Assembly (NCBI GenBank): GCA_012520135.1
Contig: JAAYOX010000211.1
Coordinates: 1 to 19,523, forward strand
Length of the DNA stretch: 19,523 bases
Direction: 5' to 3'
DNA from: Clostridia bacterium
GTDB taxonomy: Bacteria > Bacillota > DULZ01
Shown here: positions 15,000-19,523 of the stretch, in pieces
Position numbering within the stretch: position 1 is the stretch's first letter
Layout: the number at the start of each line of letters is the position of its first letter
Notes under the pieces: model-generated
Database searches by the model: none
Told to the model about the DNA's origin: nothing
The model's input: the letters and a program-made list of their open reading frames with translations, nothing else
Program-made: the position numbers and the translations under genes

Positions 15000-15723
15000 T
15001 TTGCCGCCCCCCATAATAGATGAAAGCTTCTTCCAGACTGACTGCACCAATCCTCTCCTGCAGTTCCCGGGCGCTTCCTTTGGCAATCAGACGCCCTTCT
15101 CTCATCAGGGCCAAGCTATGGCATTTATCGGCCTCATCCATAACGTGAGTTGTCACCAGGATGGTCACACCGTCAGCTGCTAAATTATTCAGTTCCTGCC
15201 AAATCTGTTTTCTCAAGAGAGGATCAATCCCCACCGTAGGTTCATCTAAAACCAAAACCGGAGGTTTGTGCATGATAGCCATGGCCAGCGAAAGCCGGCG
15301 CTTCATCCCCCCGGAAAAAGCCCCGACAGGCTTACGGAGATCAGCAGAAAGATTGACCAATTCCATGACCTCCCCGGTCCTCCTCTTTATTTCGGCCTTC
15401 CTCAGCCCGTAGATGGAACCGAAAAAATGCAAGTTTTCCTCCGCGGTCAAAGAACTGTAGAGGGCATCAGACTGGGCCATATACCCGATCTTGTTCATCA
15501 GGCTAAGCTTTGGCATTGCCTGCCCCAGGACATAGGTTTCACCGGACGTAGCTTCCAAAATCCCCGCCACAATTTTCACCATGGTGGTTTTGCCACAGCC
15601 GGAAGGGCCCAGCAAACCAAAAATCCGGCCATAAGGGATTTCCAGATCAATATCTTTCAGGATATGTTTCCTGCCAAAAAACTTGTTTACCTTGTGCATC
15701 ACAATACAGTTAGTGGTCCCCAT
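14989..15723 (-). CDS. ABC exporter ATPase
   Basis: This 244-aa nucleotide-binding protein has a Walker A motif GPSGCGKTT (39-47), Q-loop YMAQ (81-84), signature FSGGMKRR (136-143), Walker B VLVLDEP (156-162) and the H-loop in TTHVMDEAD. The pattern (LTAEENLHFFG, EPTVGIDP) is that of the DrrA/YbhF-like branch serving ABC-2 permeases. The start ATG 15723 has GGGAGGG just upstream. It is the first gene of a three-gene operon with overlapping reading frames and energises export by the permease that follows. Its promoter region is shared with a divergent TetR gene, which is the likely repressor. Confidence 0.95.
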   Translation of the reverse strand: MGTTNCIVMHKVNKFFGRKHILKDIDLEIPYGRIFGLLGPSGCGKTTMVKIVAGILEATSGETYVLGQAMPKLSLMNKIGYMAQSDALYSSLTAEENLHFFGSIYGLRKAEIKRRTGEVMELVNLSADLRKPVGAFSGGMKRRLSLAMAIMHKPPVLVLDEPTVGIDPLLRKQIWQELNNLAADGVTILVTTHVMDEADKCHSLALMREGRLIAKGSARELQERIGAVSLEEAFIYYGGRQNEN

Positions 15724-15751
15724 TTCTGCCCTCCCGGAAAAAAGCTATTTT

Positions 15752-15861
15752 ATTAGACAGCGAGTTGATTATTTATCTATGTTTGATTATAATGAAACAG
15801 CAGTCGGGCTGCAATAAACAAAATCGGACAGTATGTCTAATAATCAACACATTGTCAGCCT
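15752..15861. promoter_or_regulatory. Divergent promoter/operator region with inverted GACA-N5-TTGATTATT copies
   Basis: The motif GACA-N5-TTGATTATT occurs on the plus strand at 15756-15773 and in reverse at 15839-15856; a third TTGATTAT is at 15783-15790. The reverse copy runs on into TAGACA and the palindrome GACAGTATGTC (15827-15837). For tetR (+), -35 TTGATT (15765-15770), 17 bp and a perfect -10 TATAAT (15788-15793) form a good promoter. For the ABC operon (-), CTGACA (15858-15853), 17 bp and CATACT (15835-15830) are plausible. Both promoters overlap the repeats, so binding by the TetR protein could control both directions. The binding itself is inference. Confidence 0.6.
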
Positions 15862-15986
15862 ATGTTCAGCCTGCGACCAATTACAACTTCCCACTCGGTG
15901 CTAATCACGGGCGAAAGACGAAGCCCGTTTGGGGACAAAGGGCAGAATTGCTATTGCTTCAATAAAAGGGTCAGGAGGGTCGACTA

Positions 15987-16601
15987 ATGAGTGGAACTGT
16001 AGACCGGCGAATTAGGCGCACCAAAAAGGCAATTAGAGATGCCCTGGTATCACTAATTGAGGAAAAAGGGTTTGACGCCCTGTCAGTAAAGGACATTACA
16101 ACCAGGGCCAATATCAACCGGGGGACTTTTTATCTTCACTACAAGGATAAGTATGATTTGCTGGATCAGACGTTGGAGGAAGTAACCCAGGATATCGAAA
16201 ATATATTGTTGGAAATAGCTTCTCTGTCAGGTATTGATGTTGTCAATGATCACTTGCCTTTGGCTATTGTCATAAAACTATTTGAATACTTCAAGGCCAA
16301 CGCCCGTTTAATGCAAGCAATACTGGCTACAAAGGGCAACAATGCACTACAAACCCAAATTAAAAAAACAATGTGGCACCATGTCTTTGAAAAGAACAGT
16401 GCCACATTAATTAAAAAAGAAAAACTGCTTGTGCCTGCCGAGTACCTGATTTCCTATATTGCTGCCGCTCACTTTGGTGTAGTTCAAGAGTGGTTGGACA
16501 GGGGATGCCGGGAAACACCGGAAGAAATGGCGAGGATTCTTACTAGCATTACTTTTCGCGGTCCCCTCTTTGCTGCCGGACTTAGTTCTCATAGTTTATA
16601 A
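15987..16601 (+). CDS. TetR-family transcriptional repressor
   Basis: This 204-aa regulator has an N-terminal TetR helix-turn-helix domain: RIRRTKKAIRDALVSLIEEK for helix 1, then LSVKDITTRANINRGTFYLHYKDKYDLL (about 32-59), the recognition-helix signature of the family. The C-terminal ligand domain is of the variable type common in Bacillota regulators, with LFEYFKANARLMQAIL and a final FVV-like helix set. The start ATG 15987 follows AGGAGGG by seven bases. It faces away from the ABC exporter operon across a 263-bp region full of inverted repeats, so local control of that exporter in response to its cargo is the usual expectation. Its leader is about 190 bases, with one hairpin at 15907-15928 (ACGGGC / GCCCGT). 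The ligand is unknown. Confidence 0.93.
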   Translation: MSGTVDRRIRRTKKAIRDALVSLIEEKGFDALSVKDITTRANINRGTFYLHYKDKYDLLDQTLEEVTQDIENILLEIASLSGIDVVNDHLPLAIVIKLFEYFKANARLMQAILATKGNNALQTQIKKTMWHHVFEKNSATLIKKEKLLVPAEYLISYIAAAHFGVVQEWLDRGCRETPEEMARILTSITFRGPLFAAGLSSHSL

Positions 16602-16674
16602 CCGAAGGAAACGGAAGTTATCATCACTTGCAAACCGGCAAGGGATGCCAGAAAAAGGCCGGCCTGCGGATTAA

Positions 16675-18129
16675 TCACGTTCCACAATAGGTAACATAAG
16701 GTTCTGTTGATGGGGGAGGAAGGGTAGTGTATTTGGCTTGACTGGGGGTATGGGCATAGGGATTGGAAAGAGCAGCCAGAAGCTCCTCCATCACGCTATA
16801 GTCGGTATGTTTCACCGCTGCTTCCAATGCCTCCTCAACCCAGTGATTACGAGGAATTACTGCAGGATTACTTTTCATCATTAACTCTTTTGAATGAGCT
16901 TTTGATTCCTCTTGCCTGCTCAATCTCGCCTGCCACAACTCATGCCACTGGACAAATTCCCTGCCGGCAAAGAAATCCGTATCTTCCGGTTCGTCAAAAG
17001 TTATAGCCCTAAAAGTATTAGTATAATCTGCACCGTACTGCTTCATTATGGTAAGCAAATTATTAATTAAGGCCTCATCCTGCTCCTCTTCATTAAAGAT
17101 GCCCAGTTTTGCTCTCATCCCCGACAGCCAATGACAATAAAATACTTTGTTAAAGTCGGAAAGGGCATCCTCAGCCATTTTGATTGCTTGCTCCCGGTCG
17201 TCATGCAATAACGGCAATAAGGTTTCGGCAAATCTGGCCAGGTTCCACTGGGCAATGTAAGGCTGGTTACCATAAGCATAACGACCATGGGTATCAATAG
17301 AACTGAATACTGTTGCCGGATCATAGTTATCCATAAAAGCACACGGACCATAATCAATGGTTTCTCCGCTAAGGGCCATGTTATCAGTATTCATTACCCC
17401 ATGGACAAACCCGACCAGCTGCCACTTGGCAATTAGCTCAGCTTGGCGTTTGACAACTTCCTGAAGCAGAAAAAGGTAAGGGTGATCAACAGAATCATCA
17501 AACGGGAAATGCCTTACCAGTGTATAGTCAGCTAAAGTTTTCAACTCTTCAAATGTGCCCCATTTGACAACATATTCAAAAGTGCCTACCCGCAGGTGAC
17601 TGGAAGCAACCCTGGTCAGGATCGCCCCAGGGAGTCTTGTTTCCCTGAAGACCGGTTCTCCGGTTGTGACGACTGCTAAGCTTCGAGTAGTAGGTATCCC
17701 AAGTCCATGCATTCCTTCGCTGATAATATATTCCCGCAACATGGGACCTAACGCCGCCCGCCCGTCACCGCCACGAGAATAAGGTGTTCTGCCTGAGCCC
17801 TTCAGTTGGATATCAACCCGCTCACCTTTAGGAGTAATATGCTCCCCCAGCAGATGAGCCCGTCCGTCTCCTAACATGGTAAAATACCCGAATTGATGCC
17901 CCGCATAAGCTTGAGCGAGTGGTTCAGCACCTTCCGGAATCCTGTTGCCGGCAAGGATTTCTACCCCGTCACCGCTACGCAGGGCTTGTACATTCAGTCC
18001 CAAGGAAGTTGCCAATGATTCATTAAGAATAACCAACTCCGGCGATGCTACCGGTGTAGGATTGAGCTTAGTAAAAAATGTGTCCGGCAAGCGAGCATAA
18101 CTGTTATCGAATTCCCATCCTATTTCCAC
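16675..18129 (-). CDS. selO: SelO/YdiU protein adenylyltransferase (AMPylase)
   Basis: This 484-aa pseudokinase-fold protein transfers AMP from ATP to hydroxyl side chains of proteins; family members act in redox and stress responses. Family motifs are YAGHQFGYF (75-83), LGDGRAHLLGE (86-96), IQLKGSGRTPYSRGGDGRA (107-125) with the ATP-binding lysine K110, FVHGVMNTDNM (241-251) and TIDYGPCAF (257-265) with the metal-binding D259. The C-terminus ends Cys-Gly-Thr, so Cys482 is third from the end, the place where selenoprotein O of animals carries selenocysteine. The start is GTG 18129, with AAAGGGG about eight bases upstream. It is read alone, after a terminator that separates it from the genes to the right. 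Confidence 0.96.
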   Translation of the reverse strand: MEIGWEFDNSYARLPDTFFTKLNPTPVASPELVILNESLATSLGLNVQALRSGDGVEILAGNRIPEGAEPLAQAYAGHQFGYFTMLGDGRAHLLGEHITPKGERVDIQLKGSGRTPYSRGGDGRAALGPMLREYIISEGMHGLGIPTTRSLAVVTTGEPVFRETRLPGAILTRVASSHLRVGTFEYVVKWGTFEELKTLADYTLVRHFPFDDSVDHPYLFLLQEVVKRQAELIAKWQLVGFVHGVMNTDNMALSGETIDYGPCAFMDNYDPATVFSSIDTHGRYAYGNQPYIAQWNLARFAETLLPLLHDDREQAIKMAEDALSDFNKVFYCHWLSGMRAKLGIFNEEEQDEALINNLLTIMKQYGADYTNTFRAITFDEPEDTDFFAGREFVQWHELWQARLSRQEESKAHSKELMMKSNPAVIPRNHWVEEALEAAVKHTDYSVMEELLAALSNPYAHTPSQAKYTTLPPPSTEPYVTYCGT

Positions 18130-18192
18130 GTTACTTTCCCCTTTGTCATATGGCTCATTACCCCTGTCTTAGCGTGACTTATTTGTAGCTAG

Positions 18193-18198
18193 ATTATA
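18193..18198 (-). promoter_or_regulatory. Possible -10 box of the selO gene
   Basis: A perfect minus-strand TATAAT lies about 64 bp upstream of the selO start and downstream of the preceding terminator. I see no good -35 partner at normal spacing, so this is tentative. Confidence 0.35.
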
Positions 18199-18257
18199 CA
18201 GCATTGAGAGATAGATTGGTATTCAGTACATCCTGTAATTACCGGAGCCGGTGCAGA

Positions 18258-18309
18258 TAGAAAAGTCTGTCCCTTGTTAAGTTGGCTTTTACGTTGCCAA
18301 GGGACAGAC
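18258..18309 (-). terminator. Intrinsic terminator downstream of the 80-aa gene and permease
   Basis: Arms GTCTGTCCCTTG (18265-18276) and CAAGGGACAGAC (18298-18309) form a perfect 12-bp stem. On the minus strand it is followed by TTTTCTAT (18264-18257). The loop holds a smaller competing stem (TTGGC / GCCAA). The arrangement ends transcripts coming from the right before selO. Confidence 0.82.
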
Positions 18310-18325
18310 CGTTTTAGTAATGGTT

Positions 18326-18568
18326 TTAGTAATAATGGTTATTATCCATCCAGTAGTTGTTGGCGGCAGCAATTGTTTGGAAATTAATAGCGATAACTTG
18401 AGACACAGCGATCAAGCTATCTGCATCCCTCGAGTATTTTGGTCGTAATCGTTTACGAATTTCCAAGGATGGTTGAGTATATTCCACACCTTTTTGGGAA
18501 AGGGTGATTGCCAATTCAAAGCCCTCTTGAGGTGTGTTGGTTCTTAAACTTCTAAGCCATCTTGCCAT
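18326..18568 (-). CDS. Small unknown protein, 80 aa
   Basis: I do not recognise this protein. The start ATG 18568 is chosen because AGGGGGG lies nine bases upstream; two earlier in-frame candidates (18577 and further) would have no room for a site. The N-terminus is basic with Trp and Arg (MARWLRSLRTNTPQEGFELA), the middle contains EIRKRLRPKYSRDADSLIA, and the end is Asn/Tyr-rich (ANNYWMDNNHYY). There is no signal peptide, no clear membrane segment and no cysteine. It follows the amino-acid permease gene by about 80 bp and precedes a strong terminator, so the two may be co-transcribed. The ribosome binding site and terminator make it likely to be real. Confidence 0.65.
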   Translation of the reverse strand: MARWLRSLRTNTPQEGFELAITLSQKGVEYTQPSLEIRKRLRPKYSRDADSLIAVSQVIAINFQTIAAANNYWMDNNHYY

Positions 18569-18648
18569 TAATTTCATCCCCCCTATATGGTTAATATATG
18601 CTCCAATAAAAAGGGGGGTTCCCAATACTTTCCTTTTATGCCATTTTA

Positions 18649-19523
18649 TTATCTTAACGCATCTTTACCTCGAAAACAAGCTCCAATAAGCATGATCACT
18701 GTAAATACAATTAAATAATAGAAAACGGCCATGCCGTGAGCGATAATAGCGGCAATCACCATAAAGATACAACCGATTATAGAAAGGGCCGGCATAATAA
18801 ACCGTTTGAACACACTTAATTCTTTCTCTTTTTTCATCAGCATAAAGAAGATAGGAATATAGCCTCCGTAAAGAGTAACTATAGGCAGCTCCGAGGTATC
18901 GAAGCAGAAGGGGCCAAACCAAGGGTCGGTAAGATTAGCACCGTAGAAATATAGGAGCCAAAAGCTGCAAAGCAATAATCCTAATACGGATGAATTGGCA
19001 GGCATATTGGTATACTTATCTACCTGAATAAAAGCTTCCGGTGCCGGTCCCCTGTTACGAACGGCCAACGCATACATGCCCCGGGTGGAGCCCATCATGA
19101 GGCCATTAAGTGTGCCAAGACAGGAAATTATGACAATCACAAAAACCAGGGTTCCTCCCACCGAGCCGAAGATGTTCTGAAAGGCCAACTTAGCACCTGC
19201 CTCGCCGCTCTCCATTAAGGCCTCCGTGGTAACGGCCCCGGCAAGGCCAATATAGTAGGTAATGTAAACAAAGACGACAATAAGTGAACCAAAGACCAGT
19301 GCTCTGGGTAAGTTCCGCTTGGCATCCCTGAGCTCAGCATTGATGGAGGTAGCAATAATCCAGCCTTCATAGGCAAAGGCTACGGCCACCACCGAAGCAA
19401 ACAGCCCCTCGCCCGTATTGATGGTAGCATCAACCACATGGGAAAAATTCTGTACGGTCATTCCGCTTGATAAACCGACAACCGTTCCCACAACTGCCAT
19501 AAGCAACAAAGGAATAAGCTTAA
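18649..19523 (-). CDS. Amino-acid permease of the APC superfamily, C-terminal part
   Basis: The frame stays open to the right edge, so the N-terminus (probably the first four or five membrane segments) is outside the window; about 291 residues are visible. About eight hydrophobic segments remain. The family signature AFAYEGWIIATSINAELRDA followed by KRNLPRALVFGS is the conserved APC loop and segment near the middle of these 12-segment transporters. The C-terminal tail is short and basic (CFRGKDALR). It should carry an amino acid across the cytoplasmic membrane in symport or exchange. The substrate cannot be told from sequence; it is closer in pattern to LAT/SteT-like exchangers than to Na+ symporters. 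The internal Met codons near the edge are not starts. Confidence 0.9.
   Translation of the reverse strand, partial: KLIPLLLMAVVGTVVGLSSGMTVQNFSHVVDATINTGEGLFASVVAVAFAYEGWIIATSINAELRDAKRNLPRALVFGSLIVVFVYITYYIGLAGAVTTEALMESGEAGAKLAFQNIFGSVGGTLVFVIVIISCLGTLNGLMMGSTRGMYALAVRNRGPAPEAFIQVDKYTNMPANSSVLGLLLCSFWLLYFYGANLTDPWFGPFCFDTSELPIVTLYGGYIPIFFMLMKKEKELSVFKRFIMPALSIIGCIFMVIAAIIAHGMAVFYYLIVFTVIMLIGACFRGKDALR

Noticed and set aside
15862..15987. A 41-codon frame whose TAA overlaps the tetR ATG (TAATG), a possible leader peptide
   Set aside because: There is no ribosome binding site before its ATG and its composition is not protein-like; the overlap is probably chance.
16602..16674. Bidirectional terminator between tetR and selO
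   Set aside because: Short inverted pieces such as TTGC/GCAA and GGCCGGCC exist, but no stem with a following U-run could be supported.
1..19523. CRISPR arrays, tRNA or rRNA genes, T-box leaders, complete insertion sequences
   Set aside because: No regularly spaced direct repeats, tRNA-like cloverleaf, T-box core sequence or transposase frame was seen on either strand.

Overview
This window most likely comes from the chromosome of a low- to mid-GC Bacillota (Firmicute), probably an anaerobic clostridial or Peptococcaceae-like bacterium. The pointers are strong AGGAGG-type ribosome binding sites, frequent TTG and GTG starts, intrinsic terminators, a TetR/ABC-2 module, and gene families typical of that phylum. 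The placement is inference; there is no rRNA or tRNA in the window.

Layout from left to right. 1-254 (-) is the N-terminus of a lipoprotein of the NitT/SsuA/TauA substrate-binding type, cut by the window edge. 450-1544 (-) is a solitary CcrM/HinfI-like adenine DNA methyltransferase, preceded by a 63-aa unknown protein (1691-1882). 2078-10591 (-) is a six-gene cell-wall operon. 10931-12178 (-) is an OFA-family major facilitator transporter with a clear terminator. 12495-12977 (+) is a signal-less Cu/Zn superoxide dismutase family protein. Its end overlaps the end of a three-gene export operon read the other way (12961-15723, -): ABC ATPase, ABC-2 permease and HlyD-like lipoprotein. A divergent TetR gene (15987-16601, +) shares an operator-rich intergenic region with that operon. 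16675-18129 (-) is SelO/YdiU, a protein AMPylase. 18326-18568 (-) is an 80-aa unknown protein. 18649 to the right edge (-) is an amino-acid permease whose N-terminus lies outside the window.

The most interesting part is the cell-wall operon. In transcription order it encodes MurF, an EctB-type class III aminotransferase (2,4-diaminobutyrate forming), a FemABX-type aminoacyl transferase, the lipid II flippase MurJ, a MurE-type ligase of the non-diaminopimelate subgroup, and an ATP-grasp ligase resembling D-aspartate ligase. A near-consensus promoter (TTGACA, 17 bp, TAGAAT) sits in front of murF. No ectA or ectC is present, so the diaminobutyrate would not go to ectoine through this locus. The MurE-type ligase carries EDPG where diaminopimelate-adding enzymes carry DNPR. 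My inference is that the operon makes, flips and branches a non-standard muropeptide, possibly with a short diamino acid (2,4-diaminobutyrate) at stem position 3 or in the cross-bridge. Sequence alone cannot prove this.
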